From contig NZ_JAKZHX010000009.1 in NCBI RefSeq assembly GCF_022568815.1, forward strand, positions 1 to 64,000: a stretch of 64,000 nt of DNA. The letters are read 5' to 3'. Positions 7,737 through 17,330 of this stretch are shown in pieces (position 1 is the first letter of the stretch; every line of letters starts with the position of its first letter). The DNA is from Undibacterium paludis (GTDB lineage: Bacteria > Pseudomonadota > Gammaproteobacteria > Burkholderiales > Burkholderiaceae_D). Made by a program: the position numbers and the translations under genes. The notes under the pieces are model-generated. The model was not told the origin of the DNA. It made no database searches and saw only the letters and a program-made list of their open reading frames with translations.

Positions 7737-10031
7737 TTATATCTTCATTTCTACCCGTAAAGTCCAGGTGGTATAGGTTCTGGACGTATTGTAGTCAATG
7801 CGATTGACCTGGCTCGACAGTACACGGCTACCGCTCAGGTAGTCATTGGCGGTCAGGTTGTTTGCCGACAAACGCACTTGCAGGTTGGGATTGAATTTCC
7901 ACAAGCCATACAGATCAAGCTGGCGCTTAACGCCTGTCGTATTCAGTTGCGCTTCACTGCTTTGCACTTCGTAAGCGGGTGTCCAGTTGATATTACCACC
8001 GACAGTCAGCGGTATGCCTGCAGGGCGGTAATCAAGACCAAAATTTGCTGTCTGCGTCGGTTGCTGGTCAAGGCGATTATTCGGTCCGGGAATATCATCC
8101 ACCTTGGACCAGAAATGGCTGTAGTTGCTGCGCACATCAATCGCCGGGCCATTGGGGAAGAACTCCTGCAGCTGGAATTTTGCTTCCAGCTCTATGCCTC
8201 GCGTCGTGGCATGGCCAATATTCGTTGGCGAAGAAACCCAGCGCATTACGTCAGCACCATCTTTTTGCGTAGTCACCTGCACCGTGCGCCTGCGTATCAG
8301 GTTATCAATGTCACGTATGAAGAAATTGGCACTGATAATGCCAGCACGCGTCAGGTAATGTTCAAAAGCCAGGTCCATACCTTTGGACAATTCCGGTTTC
8401 AGGTTAGGGTTACCGGTACGGTCAGGACGATAGTAGCTATTCTGATTTGAGATACTCGGCAAGGCGATCAGATCGTTCAGGGCCGGGGCACGATAGCTGT
8501 GTGTCAGACTGGTCCTGATCTGGTCTTTACCTGCACCGGGGATGCGCCAGACACCATGCAGCACGGGGCTCCAGACGCTGCTGGTATTGTCCACACCACC
8601 CTTGGAGGTAGTACTACTGGTTTTGATGCCTTCCCAGCGCAAACCTGCATAGGCGGAAAACTGCGGATTGATATCAAATTCATCCTGGACAAAACTCGCC
8701 AGGCGACGGGTACTGGCATCGAGGTTATCACCAGAATCTGCAAATTGCGGCAGGCCATTATCAAGCGAAATGCGGGTCTGGCTACGCTTGCCCATCTCCA
8801 GGTCCCAACCGGCAGTCAGGGTATGGCCCTCACCATAAGGCATGGTGAATTTACCTCCGGTATTAATACTGCTGTCACGGGTATTATTAACATCGCTGAT
8901 GACATCCAGTTGCTTGCCATCTTTATCGAACTGGTAGCGCAATGAAGAGCTCTCCATCTTGCCCAGGCCGCCACCAAACTTGATGTTAAGCTTGGCATTT
9001 CCTTCAAACTTGTGCTGCCAGTTACCAAAGCCACGCAGGAATGTGGTTTCAGAATGCGCTGACGATGTTGCCAGAGCAAAAGGTTCGGTAGTAATGGATG
9101 GGTCTCTGGTACGCAAAGTCACATCCACATCACTACGGTTATTCGAGTCGCTACGTGAATTCATCAGGAACGGTTGCACCATCAAAGTGTCGCCATTCTC
9201 AAATTTATAATTGAAACGCGGCGTCAGGTGGATACCTGTCGTTTTACGATTGGTCTGGTCATGTTGATTCTGTATCAGACTGTCTTCACCGGCAGCATTT
9301 TTTTCATTCGTAAAAGTGCTGCCATCATCATGCTGGCGATTCTGCATGATGGAACCACTTAATGCATACGAAAGACTCCCCAACTCACCAGGCACCGTGA
9401 TTGACAAGTTGGGCGCAATTCTCCCCTGCTCAAAGCCAAGCGACATTTTTAAATCGGTGTTTTTTTGCTTGTACTCTTCACGCAAGACGATATTGATCGT
9501 ACCAGCCACCGCCTGAGTACTGTATTCAGCAACAGTGCCACGAATAATTTCTATGCGCTCGACCTGATCTGGCGACAAACTATCCATAGAAAAACCACGA
9601 GGTGCACGTTCTCCGTTGATCAGGATTTGTGTATAACCATTACCCATGCCGCGCATGCGGATGTCACCGCCACGCCCCGGGCGACCACCGACAGTAACGC
9701 CTGGCAGGCGTTTAAGAACCTCGCCAAGACTGCTATCGCCATTACGATCAAGTTCTTCACGACCAAAAATGATTTTAGCCGCAGTCGATTGACGACGCTC
9801 TTCCTGATCAGTGCGTCCACCACTGATGGTGACTTTTTGTATGCCATCTCTGGGAACCGGAGCATCCGATTTTTTATTACCAGCCTTATCTTTTGCCTTA
9901 TTGTCCCGGGAACTCTCTTCCAGGCTCTTTACCGATTCAGGAGGGGTAGTTTGCGAATAGGCAAAATGAGTGACAGAAAAAACACCGGCAATTGCAAGTG
10001 TCAAAGTTCGTAATTTAAAAATTGGATGCAT
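7737..10031 (-). CDS. TonB-dependent outer membrane receptor
   Basis: A 764-residue outer-membrane receptor. It has a signal peptide (residues 1-26, ending FAYSQT), a charged linker, and a plug domain with GEVLKRLPGVTVGG, RMRGMGNGYTQILINGE and VERIEIIRGTVAEYSTQAVAGTINIV. A large beta-barrel follows, with a C-terminus ending in aromatic/hydrophobic alternation (TLRVEMKI). The ATG at 10031 starts the signal peptide with GAAG upstream; a longer in-frame start at 10109 would bury the signal. There are no adjacent siderophore or vitamin genes, so the ligand is unknown. A palindromic GntR-like site lies upstream. Confidence 0.92.
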   Translation of the reverse strand: MHPIFKLRTLTLAIAGVFSVTHFAYSQTTPPESVKSLEESSRDNKAKDKAGNKKSDAPVPRDGIQKVTISGGRTDQEERRQSTAAKIIFGREELDRNGDSSLGEVLKRLPGVTVGGRPGRGGDIRMRGMGNGYTQILINGERAPRGFSMDSLSPDQVERIEIIRGTVAEYSTQAVAGTINIVLREEYKQKNTDLKMSLGFEQGRIAPNLSITVPGELGSLSYALSGSIMQNRQHDDGSTFTNEKNAAGEDSLIQNQHDQTNRKTTGIHLTPRFNYKFENGDTLMVQPFLMNSRSDSNNRSDVDVTLRTRDPSITTEPFALATSSAHSETTFLRGFGNWQHKFEGNAKLNIKFGGGLGKMESSSLRYQFDKDGKQLDVISDVNNTRDSSINTGGKFTMPYGEGHTLTAGWDLEMGKRSQTRISLDNGLPQFADSGDNLDASTRRLASFVQDEFDINPQFSAYAGLRWEGIKTSSTTSKGGVDNTSSVWSPVLHGVWRIPGAGKDQIRTSLTHSYRAPALNDLIALPSISNQNSYYRPDRTGNPNLKPELSKGMDLAFEHYLTRAGIISANFFIRDIDNLIRRRTVQVTTQKDGADVMRWVSSPTNIGHATTRGIELEAKFQLQEFFPNGPAIDVRSNYSHFWSKVDDIPGPNNRLDQQPTQTANFGLDYRPAGIPLTVGGNINWTPAYEVQSSEAQLNTTGVKRQLDLYGLWKFNPNLQVRLSANNLTANDYLSGSRVLSSQVNRIDYNTSRTYTTWTLRVEMKI

Positions 10032-10160
10032 GGGCTTCAAACTCAGGTACAACATAAGCCGAGCCGAGGACAGTCCCCGCTCTTGTGCCAAGATTGTATT
10101 TTTAAGCAAGCCCGAATGCCAGCAAACAGGCTGGCAAATTTGTATAGAAATGAAACAAAG

Positions 10161-10195
10161 TGGTCATACCAGTTACTTTGCGATACCGGTATGAC
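10161..10195 (-). promoter_or_regulatory. Candidate GntR-type operator pair upstream of the TonB-dependent receptor
   Basis: TGGTCATACCA (10161-10171) is a dyad of the form TGGT-N3-ACCA, and ATACCGGTAT (10183-10192) is a perfect ten-base palindrome. Their outer halves also pair (GTCATACC with GGTATGAC). This TGGTAT/ATACCA vocabulary resembles operators of GntR-family repressors. The pair lies 130-165 bp upstream of the receptor start. No regulator gene is adjacent, so the assignment is an inference from motif form. Confidence 0.4.
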
Positions 10196-10229
10196 AAAAA
10201 TTCACGTGAGAAATACGCGGCTATCGCCA

Positions 10230-11528
10230 TTACACTTTACGGAAACGCCATATGGCGATAAAACCAAAGAATGCTGCAAAGACGAGCTGCACCAGCATTG
10301 CAGGCAGCGCAGCATCAAAACCTAATCCGCGCCAGGTCATGGCATCAAGACCATCGACAGCCCAGCGAGTCGGTACGATCAATGTAAAATTTTGCAACCA
10401 TTGCGGAAATAAAAACGAGGGCATCCAGGCGCCACTGAGCATGACCATGATCAGCGTTGCAAAAATGGATATGCCACGTGCTGCTTCTGGTGTTTTGCCG
10501 AAAGCCGCAATCAGCAGGCCAAAACTGGCGGTCATCAATGAAAATGAAATCACCACGCCGATAAAGCCAGGCAGACTGCCCGCTATCTTGACTTTAAATA
10601 CCAGCACAGCCACGGCAAAGATGAAGCTCATCAAACCGCTGGCGATCAGCGCACAAGACAGGCCTCGTGCCATCAATAAAGTATTCAACCCCACAGGCGC
10701 AGCCAATAAACGGTTCCACAAACCAAGACGTCTGGCGAGCAGCACCCCTATACCGGCATCAATCGCCATGAACAAAATGAATTGCACGCTCATGCCGGCA
10801 AAAGAATGCGCAAAACCATTGTACTTGCTGGTCACCGGATCACCTGCAGCCATGGCCTGATCCTTCGTTGTGAATGGCATGCTGAGACCAGCACTGACCG
10901 CTGACTTCTCTTCGGTATCCGCATTACTCTTGGTCAGTTGCTTGTCCTGGAATTTCTTCCAGCTGCCAAGAAAATCGTGGAGCTCGCCATTCTCTTTCAT
11001 TGCCTTGTCAGATTTCTCCAGATCCTGGATGGTTTGGTCGACAAATTTTGCCCCTGCTTTTCCGCTGAACATTTCGGCGCTGACACTTTGCATAACCTGC
11101 TGGGTCAGCATTCCCTTCACCATCGCCAGAACAGCAGTTTGGGAAGGGTCATAATAGATCGGCAATTCGGGCTTAGCTTTGCCGCCAAAAAAAGCCGCAC
11201 CAGCGCTTTCACCAAAATTCTCCGGCAATACCACTGCCATATTGAGCTTGCCTTTCAAGACCAGGGCCTTGGCTTCTTCAAGCGGCAATTCCTTGACTGA
11301 TAAAGTTGATTCAGCTTTCAGGCCCTGGACAATTTTCTGGGCAATAGGATGATTGTCGAGCACAACAATGGCTATCTCGATTTTTGCTGCGTCCTTGCCA
11401 CCGCCACCAGTAAGAAAGCCAAAGAATGAAGCCAACAATATGGGCATGAATAAATTCAGCAACAAGGCTCGGCGATCTGACATAAACAGTATCAGATCTT
11501 TCTTGATCAATGCTAACAAGGCGGTCAT
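10230..11528 (-). CDS. ABC-2 type transporter permease
   Basis: A 432-residue inner-membrane protein of the ABC2_membrane_3 / NatB-like class. One membrane segment near residues 22-40 precedes a large extracytoplasmic domain (about 45-225) and a C-terminal block of five to six membrane segments from about 235 to 430. It pairs with the ATPase encoded 85 bp upstream on the same strand. Such pairs export drugs, lipids or sodium; nothing here identifies the substrate. Confidence 0.9.
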   Translation of the reverse strand: MTALLALIKKDLILFMSDRRALLLNLFMPILLASFFGFLTGGGGKDAAKIEIAIVVLDNHPIAQKIVQGLKAESTLSVKELPLEEAKALVLKGKLNMAVVLPENFGESAGAAFFGGKAKPELPIYYDPSQTAVLAMVKGMLTQQVMQSVSAEMFSGKAGAKFVDQTIQDLEKSDKAMKENGELHDFLGSWKKFQDKQLTKSNADTEEKSAVSAGLSMPFTTKDQAMAAGDPVTSKYNGFAHSFAGMSVQFILFMAIDAGIGVLLARRLGLWNRLLAAPVGLNTLLMARGLSCALIASGLMSFIFAVAVLVFKVKIAGSLPGFIGVVISFSLMTASFGLLIAAFGKTPEAARGISIFATLIMVMLSGAWMPSFLFPQWLQNFTLIVPTRWAVDGLDAMTWRGLGFDAALPAMLVQLVFAAFFGFIAIWRFRKV

Positions 11529-11613
11529 GATGCTTGTCCTTAGCGGTTCAGTGCAGGTGGATGTCTGCCTTCAGGATGGATAAAAATGTAGTTCGAAAAC
11601 GAAACGGGTGCCG

Positions 11614-12561
11614 TCAGTCACGCAAACTGCGACCAGTCAAGGTCAGGAAGACATCTTCAAGATTGGTTTTTGCGGTCGCAAAATGGCTGGTCTTGTAGCC
11701 CGCCTTCGCCAGCCATTGAAGCAGGGAAAGCGCCATCTCATGACTCGACAGTGCAAGTTCAAGATGCTTACCCTGATCACTGACATTGATGCTGCTGACC
11801 CCTGGCATCAAGCTCAGGCTGGCTACGTCAGTTTCGGCAACTTTCGTGTGCACATCCACACTGAGTGCCGCCTGCGCTGGCAATCTGCGATACAGATCAG
11901 CAGGCGTCTCATTACTGATGACCTTGCCGTGGTCAATGATCACGATATGATCAGCCAGGCGCTCGACCTCTTCCATGTAATGACTGGTATAGATCAGGGT
12001 CAGTCCGCGCGACTTTAACAGTTCCAGGCTATCGAAAATAGCGTTCCGGCTCTGCGGATCAACACCGACAGTGGGCTCATCGAGGATGAGCAATTCTGGC
12101 TCATGCAATAATGCTGCAGCGATATTCAAGCGACGCTTCATCCCTCCGGAAAATGTGGCCGGTTTATCGGCGACGCGATCCGTCAGGTTCACCAGGTTCA
12201 AGACAGACTCGCAGCGTTGCTGCAACTGACTGCCTTTCAAACCATACAAGGCGCCAAACAATCTCAGGTTTTCTATCGATGGCAGGTCTTCGTATAGCGC
12301 CAGGTCCTGAGGAACCAGGCCTATTTTGAATTTGACTGCATTATTCCCAGCCCCCATGGTCTGCCCCTCGACCAGAACCTGGCCCTGGTCAGGCTTTAAC
12401 AGACCACAAATCATGCTGACAGTAGTTGATTTCCCTGCACCGTTGGGTCCAAGCAAACCCAGCGTCTGCCCACGCTCAACAGAGAACGATACCCCGTCGA
12501 CGACCTTGCGCGCACCAAAGCTCTTACTTACATTTTGCACATCCAGCAGCAAAGCAGTCAT
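11614..12561 (-). CDS. ABC transporter ATP-binding protein (exporter type)
   Basis: A 315-residue ATPase with Walker A GPNGAGKST (about residues 39-47), Q-loop LVPQDLALYED, signature FSGGMKRRL, Walker B LLILDEPTVGVDP and the switch histidine in YTSHYMEE. The C-terminal 90 residues are the extension usual for DrrA/CcmA-like exporters (DUF4162-type). It is cotranscribed with the downstream permease gene. Confidence 0.93.
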   Translation of the reverse strand: MTALLLDVQNVSKSFGARKVVDGVSFSVERGQTLGLLGPNGAGKSTTVSMICGLLKPDQGQVLVEGQTMGAGNNAVKFKIGLVPQDLALYEDLPSIENLRLFGALYGLKGSQLQQRCESVLNLVNLTDRVADKPATFSGGMKRRLNIAAALLHEPELLILDEPTVGVDPQSRNAIFDSLELLKSRGLTLIYTSHYMEEVERLADHIVIIDHGKVISNETPADLYRRLPAQAALSVDVHTKVAETDVASLSLMPGVSSINVSDQGKHLELALSSHEMALSLLQWLAKAGYKTSHFATAKTNLEDVFLTLTGRSLRD

Positions 12562-12700
12562 GACAAAGTCCTTGAGATAGGGAAAATCCGTAGCAACAAT
12601 GGTAATTCAATCAATGCTTTTTCAGCAAATGGAATATATTCCGACGGGCGTAAGAGCAACATCAGCACACTTGCCAGCAATATGAGCAGTCGATGAAAAA

Positions 12701-12730
12701 GAAAAACCTCTGGTTACCCAGAGGTTTTTA
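12701..12730. terminator. Bidirectional intrinsic terminator downstream of purF
   Basis: ACCTCTGG (12706-12713), loop TTAC, and CCAGAGGT (12718-12725) with A5 before and T4-5 after. It ends the long trp-acc-fol-pur block on the minus strand and isolates it from the ABC transporter genes. Confidence 0.9.
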
Positions 12731-12809
12731 CAAGGATTACCAGATGACCTGCCCTATTATGATCAAGCAGACATCAGATCAGGCCAACAAATCGCAGATA
12801 TGGACGGCC

Positions 12810-14330
12810 TCAATCTGCTCTTGCAGCGAGATTAAGGTTCAATTGTGAGCGCAGTAAGTCTTCAGTATCAGGCCTTGGGCTGTTACGTGCCGTTTCCAGC
12901 TTATCAAGATAACCAGCAGTCACATCGCCAGTGATATAAAAGCCGTCAAAGCAGGAAGCTTCTATGTTTTTCAGCAAGGGGTTAACATCAGAGATGGAGC
13001 GCTTCATTGCCGACACATCCTGATAGACCAGGGCGTCGGCAGTGATTTCCCGGCAAACTTCTTCTTCGCTACGACCATAGGCGATCAATTCACTGCGGGT
13101 AGGCATGTCGATACCATAGACGTTAGGGAATTGCACGGGCGGCGCAGCAGATGCAAAAATCACGCGCTTGGCGCCAGATTCACGCGCCATCTGCACGATC
13201 TCACGGCTGGTCGTACCACGGACGATAGAGTCATCAACCAGCAGGACACTCTTGCCCTTGAATTCAGAGCTGATGGCATTCAACTTCTGTCGCACGGACT
13301 TGCGACGTATCGCCTGTCCCGGCATCATGAAGGTGCGGCCTATGTAGCGATTCTTGATGAAGCCTTCGCGGTAATCAAGATTCAATTTCAGTGCCAGTTC
13401 CATCGCTGAAGGACGAGATGAATCCGGGATGGGCATGACCACATCAATTTCACCATCACTGAACTGACTGCGTACTTTATCTGCCAGGTATTCGCCCATT
13501 TTCAGGCGCGTCAGATAAACCGAGGCGCCATCGATGATGGAGTCAGGGCGTGCCAGATACACGTATTCAAAGGCACATGGATTGAGGCTGGGGTTGTCAG
13601 CACATTGCTGGCTATGCAGTTTACCATCGAGGTCAATGAACAGGGCCTCACCGGGCGCCACATCGCGCAGGAACTTGAAGCCCAGACCTTCAAGCGCAAC
13701 AGATTCACTGGCGATCATGTATTCGACACCGGCATCAGTCTGTGAAGCACCGATACACAAAGGGCGAATACCAAAAGGATCACGGAATGCCAGCAAACCA
13801 TAGCCTGAAATCTGCGCCACCACCGCATACGAACCACGTACACGCCTGTGCAGCATGGATACCGCACGAAACAAAGCTTCAGGATCAAGGGAGTAGCCAC
13901 TGGTCACTTCCTGAATCTGGTGTGCCAGAATATTAAGCAAAACCTCAGAATCAGAATCCGTGTTCAAGTGACGCCTGTCATTTTTGAACAACTCCATCTT
14001 CAGCTCCACGGCATTGGTCAGATTGCCGTTGTGTGCGAGCACAATACCGAAGGGAGCATTGACATAAAATGGCTGCGCCTCTTCTTCACTGGTGGAACCG
14101 GCTGTTGGATAGCGCACCTGGCCAATGCCGACATTACCGGGCAAAGAACGCATATTGCGGGTACGGAATACGTCGCGCACCAGACCATTGGCCTTGTGCA
14201 TGGCGAATTTATTACCGTGATTGGTTGCGATACCAGCCGCATCCTGACCGCGATGCTGGAGCAACAGCAGCGCATCATAAATTAATTGATTGACGGGACT
14301 ATTTGAAACTACGCCTACGATGCCACACAT
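12810..14330 (-). CDS. purF: Amidophosphoribosyltransferase
   Basis: Catalyses the first step of purine synthesis, transferring glutamine-derived ammonia to PRPP. The 506-residue protein starts MCGIVGVVS, exposing the catalytic Cys2 of the Ntn glutaminase domain without a propeptide. The C-terminal phosphoribosyltransferase domain carries the PRPP motif VLLVDDSIVRGTTS. Upstream, 21 bp away, is cvpA, the usual partner of purF. Length is typical of proteobacterial enzymes. Confidence 0.97.
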   Translation of the reverse strand: MCGIVGVVSNSPVNQLIYDALLLLQHRGQDAAGIATNHGNKFAMHKANGLVRDVFRTRNMRSLPGNVGIGQVRYPTAGSTSEEEAQPFYVNAPFGIVLAHNGNLTNAVELKMELFKNDRRHLNTDSDSEVLLNILAHQIQEVTSGYSLDPEALFRAVSMLHRRVRGSYAVVAQISGYGLLAFRDPFGIRPLCIGASQTDAGVEYMIASESVALEGLGFKFLRDVAPGEALFIDLDGKLHSQQCADNPSLNPCAFEYVYLARPDSIIDGASVYLTRLKMGEYLADKVRSQFSDGEIDVVMPIPDSSRPSAMELALKLNLDYREGFIKNRYIGRTFMMPGQAIRRKSVRQKLNAISSEFKGKSVLLVDDSIVRGTTSREIVQMARESGAKRVIFASAAPPVQFPNVYGIDMPTRSELIAYGRSEEEVCREITADALVYQDVSAMKRSISDVNPLLKNIEASCFDGFYITGDVTAGYLDKLETARNSPRPDTEDLLRSQLNLNLAARAD

Positions 14331-14351
14331 GGTGGACTCCTAAAAAAACAA

Positions 14352-14840
14352 TTAAAACTTTACGTGCTCAGTCACCGATGTCGGCAACAAAGGGATCACT
14401 GTCCTGGCTGCGGCTTCTGCCAGCGGACTGAGCCAGGCATGCGTCCAGAAAGGTTGCTGCGGTATCGAAGTCATACCGCACAGCAGCACCGCCGCCAACA
14501 CCAGTATGCAGCCGCGCGCCAGGCCAAACAGACCACCCAGCCCCCGATCGGCCATCTTCATACCGCTGGCATTGATCAGGGCATCCACAGCCATCATCAC
14601 CAACGCCATGATCAGGCGCACACCGACAAACAAGGCGATGAAAGCAACAATCAGACGCACCATCTGACCGGGCACTGCATTCGGTAACCAGGTCGCCAAT
14701 AAATCACTATAGGCATTGGCAATGACAAATGCGATGATCCAGCTCACCAGCGACAAAATTTCTTTGATCAATCCACGCATGGTGCTGATCACTATCGAGC
14801 AAATCAACACCAGCAAAACGACATAATCAAATATGGTCAC
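14352..14840 (-). CDS. cvpA: CvpA family inner-membrane protein
   Basis: A 162-residue membrane protein with four hydrophobic segments (about residues 4-22, 28-50, 66-86 and 102-124) and the family motif TMRGLIKEILSLVSWI at about residues 21-36. Required for colicin V production in E. coli and linked to envelope homeostasis; biochemical function unsettled. It sits directly upstream of purF and 12 bp downstream of the SPOR gene. Confidence 0.9.
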   Translation of the reverse strand: MTIFDYVVLLVLICSIVISTMRGLIKEILSLVSWIIAFVIANAYSDLLATWLPNAVPGQMVRLIVAFIALFVGVRLIMALVMMAVDALINASGMKMADRGLGGLFGLARGCILVLAAVLLCGMTSIPQQPFWTHAWLSPLAEAAARTVIPLLPTSVTEHVKF

Positions 14841-14852
14841 GTCTGCACCGGT

Positions 14853-15923
14853 CTAGTTGGGTGGCAAACTGGCATTCAGACCCAGCTTACTCAATTTGGC
14901 GCGCATCTTGTCTGCCTCGTCTTTGGAGGCAAACGGCCCCACCCGGATCCGGGTCACTTCGCCATTGGTCGTGATGATTTTCTGTGTATAAGACTGGATA
15001 TTGGCAGCCTTCAGTTTGGCCTGAACTTCATCCACTTTGGATTGCGTGGAGAATGCACCAGCCTGCACGGAATACGATGATTTTTCGGCAGCCTCAGGCT
15101 TGGCCACAACAGGTTTGGCCGGTGGAGCCTTGCCCTCCAGGATTGCCATGGCGCGCGCAGCCTCATCATCGGCATGGGCGGGCTTTGCGACTGACGGTTT
15201 CGTTTCAGGCTTCACCGGCTTTTCAGCCTGCTTTGTTTCTGACCTGGTCTCATTCTTTGCGACTGTGACGTCTTTCTCTGCCGGTTTGGCCGGCACCTGC
15301 ACAGTTTTTACCTCAGTTTTTGGTTCAGGCTTTACTTCTACTTTGACGACAGGTTTGGTTTCCTGTTTGATTTCTGCTTTTACTTCAGGTTTTACCGGCT
15401 TGACTTGTGCCGTTGCTTGAGTAGCTGCCTGATTGGTGACTGCCTGGGCAGCCAGTGCTGCATTACCTGCATTGGCTGTGGATTTGGTCTGCTTGTCCGC
15501 ATTATCTGGCTTGCCCTTCGCCGGCATTGGCATGTCTATGATTTCCTCAGGGATTTCATTGACTGCCAGATTCTTTTTCTTGGGCACGGCATCATCACTT
15601 GCCGCACTGGCATCAAATGCCTTGTCCTTGGAAGGGATGCGGATATTAATATCATCAGGCAAAGGCTTGGGATCGGAATCGAGCACCATGGGTAAGCCTA
15701 TGATGGCCGCCAATGCCAGGGCGACCGCACCTATCAGGCGGCGCCTTGCCCGTTTTTTTTCAGGCAGGATGGGGTCATTGACCTTGGAGCGGCGTTTGGT
15801 TTCCGTCTTTTTGCTTCTGGAACGAGTTTCTATACTCTCTTCCTCGGCGCGAGAGCGGAATTCACCGCTATCCTGATTATCGGAAGTTTCTTGCTTCTGT
15901 GTAAAACGCGAGAGCAAACCCAT
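14853..15923 (-). CDS. SPOR-domain cell division protein (DedD/FtsN-like)
   Basis: A 356-residue single-pass protein: short basic cytoplasmic region, one membrane helix (about residues 60-80, LIGAVALALAAIIGLPMVL), and a long periplasmic linker extremely rich in Lys, Pro, Val, Glu and Ala. A C-terminal SPOR domain (YSVQAGAFSTQSKVDEV ... IRVGPFASKDEADK) binds denuded septal peptidoglycan. This architecture and the position between folC and cvpA match the betaproteobacterial DedD-like protein. ATG at 15923 is taken; a TTG two codons upstream is the alternative. Confidence 0.88.
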   Translation of the reverse strand: MGLLSRFTQKQETSDNQDSGEFRSRAEEESIETRSRSKKTETKRRSKVNDPILPEKKRARRRLIGAVALALAAIIGLPMVLDSDPKPLPDDINIRIPSKDKAFDASAASDDAVPKKKNLAVNEIPEEIIDMPMPAKGKPDNADKQTKSTANAGNAALAAQAVTNQAATQATAQVKPVKPEVKAEIKQETKPVVKVEVKPEPKTEVKTVQVPAKPAEKDVTVAKNETRSETKQAEKPVKPETKPSVAKPAHADDEAARAMAILEGKAPPAKPVVAKPEAAEKSSYSVQAGAFSTQSKVDEVQAKLKAANIQSYTQKIITTNGEVTRIRVGPFASKDEADKMRAKLSKLGLNASLPPN

Positions 15924-15984
15924 GTGCAAATTTCTGGTTGGTTAGCAAACTGGTCTGTCGACAACAAATCAGCCTGCAAAAACA

Positions 15985-17274
15985 TCAATGGAGTGCCGAA
16001 CGACGGGCGCGCATGACACCGGCTACCGTCAGGAAGGATCCAAAGACCACTATTCTATCATTTTCGCCCGCTTTGCTGATGGCATCTGTATAAGCCTGTT
16101 CCGGCGTATCGAAGCTGGTAACCGTCTTTTCTGCATCGGCCAACACCTCTGCAGCAATCAGTTTATCTTTCAATACCTCAACTGGGGCCGCACGCGGCAA
16201 AGGCAAGGCTGTCACACACCAGTGATCAACTTTATCTTTCAATTGAGCAATGACACCATCAATATCCTTGTCCAGCATGGAGCCAAATACGGCATAGGTA
16301 TATGCATGAAAACCCATATTGTCGAGATTTTGCGCCAGAGTAGCAGCTGCATGCGGATTATGCGCCACATCCAGCACCACAGTGGGACGGCCCGGCAGGA
16401 CCTGGAAGCGCCCGGGCAACTCCACCATGACCAGGCCAGTGCGCACCTCCTGCGCCCCCACTGGCAGTTGATGTTTAAGGGCTTCCAGCGCGGCCAACAC
16501 CGCAGAGGCGTTCAGGAGCTGGTTCGCGCCGCGCAAGCTGGGATAACCCAGCGAATTGCGACGCAAACTGCGCCCGGCAAAATTCCACTGCTGCTTGTCA
16601 CCGTTATAGTTAAAGTCACGACCAAACAGCCACAGGTCCGCCCCTATCGCATTGGCATGATCAATCAGGGATTGCGGCGGCAAGGGGTCGCCGCAGATAG
16701 CAGCCTTGCCCGGACGGAAGATGCCTGCCTTTTCAAAGCCTATTTTTTCCCGCGTGTCGCCAAGATAATCAACGTGATCAATGTCTATGCTGGTAACGAT
16801 GGATACATCTGCATCAATGACATTGACAGCGTCCAGACGACCACCCAGCCCGACTTCAAGTATCACCACGTCGAGTTTGGCATCAGCCAGCAATTTGCAG
16901 ATGGCCAGAGTGGTAAATTCAAAATACGTCAGTGAAATATCTGCACGCGCCTGCTCTACCGCATTGAAAGTGGAAATGAAAACATCGTCCTTGACCATTT
17001 CGCCGTTGATACGGGCGCGCTCATTGAAATCAAGGAAGTGTGGCTTGCTGTACAGGCCAACGCGGTAGCCAGCCTGCATCAAAACCGCTTCCAGCATGGC
17101 GCAGGTAGAGCCCTTGCCATTCGTTCCCGCCACCATGATGACGGGACAATCGTAGTGAATAGCCAGTTTGTTCTTGACCTCAGCAACACGGTCCAGGCCC
17201 ATATCAATTTCTTTGGAATGGCGAGTTTCAAGCACCGCCAGCCAGTCAGCCAGAGTGGCAGGTAAATTTGTCAT
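15985..17274 (-). CDS. folC: Bifunctional folylpolyglutamate / dihydrofolate synthase
   Basis: Adds glutamate to dihydropteroate and to reduced folates. The 429-residue Mur-ligase-like protein contains the P-loop VAGTNGKGSTCAM (about residues 46-58), YFEFTTLAICKL, DIDHVDYLG and the C-terminal DVAHNPHAA motif. The ATG at 17274 lies five bases after the T-tract of the accD terminator and has no Shine-Dalgarno sequence. It is part of the conserved accD-folC-SPOR-cvpA-purF order. Confidence 0.96.
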   Translation of the reverse strand: MTNLPATLADWLAVLETRHSKEIDMGLDRVAEVKNKLAIHYDCPVIMVAGTNGKGSTCAMLEAVLMQAGYRVGLYSKPHFLDFNERARINGEMVKDDVFISTFNAVEQARADISLTYFEFTTLAICKLLADAKLDVVILEVGLGGRLDAVNVIDADVSIVTSIDIDHVDYLGDTREKIGFEKAGIFRPGKAAICGDPLPPQSLIDHANAIGADLWLFGRDFNYNGDKQQWNFAGRSLRRNSLGYPSLRGANQLLNASAVLAALEALKHQLPVGAQEVRTGLVMVELPGRFQVLPGRPTVVLDVAHNPHAAATLAQNLDNMGFHAYTYAVFGSMLDKDIDGVIAQLKDKVDHWCVTALPLPRAAPVEVLKDKLIAAEVLADAEKTVTSFDTPEQAYTDAISKAGENDRIVVFGSFLTVAGVMRARRSALH

Positions 17275-17278
17275 AGTG

Positions 17279-17312
17279 TAAAAAAAGCCCGAACAAGACA
17301 GCTTCGGGCTTA
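17279..17312 (-). terminator. Intrinsic terminator of accD, abutting the folC start
   Basis: On the minus strand AAGCCCGAA and TTCGGGCTT (nine-base-pair stem, nine-base loop) are followed by a T7 run. Five bases later comes the folC ATG. Transcripts reaching folC must read through or start inside this element. Confidence 0.88.
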
Positions 17313-17330
17313 TTGGATGTTCAATTTAAT

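Noticed and set aside
15160..15430. Tandem DNA repeats in the SPOR gene
   Set aside because: The periodicity is at the amino-acid level (Lys, Pro, Val, Glu rich linker) with degenerate codons, typical of DedD/FtsN-like linkers and not a DNA repeat array.
15988..16935. A 315-codon plus-strand open frame opposite folC
   Set aside because: folC motifs on the minus strand are unambiguous; the antisense frame has no family features.
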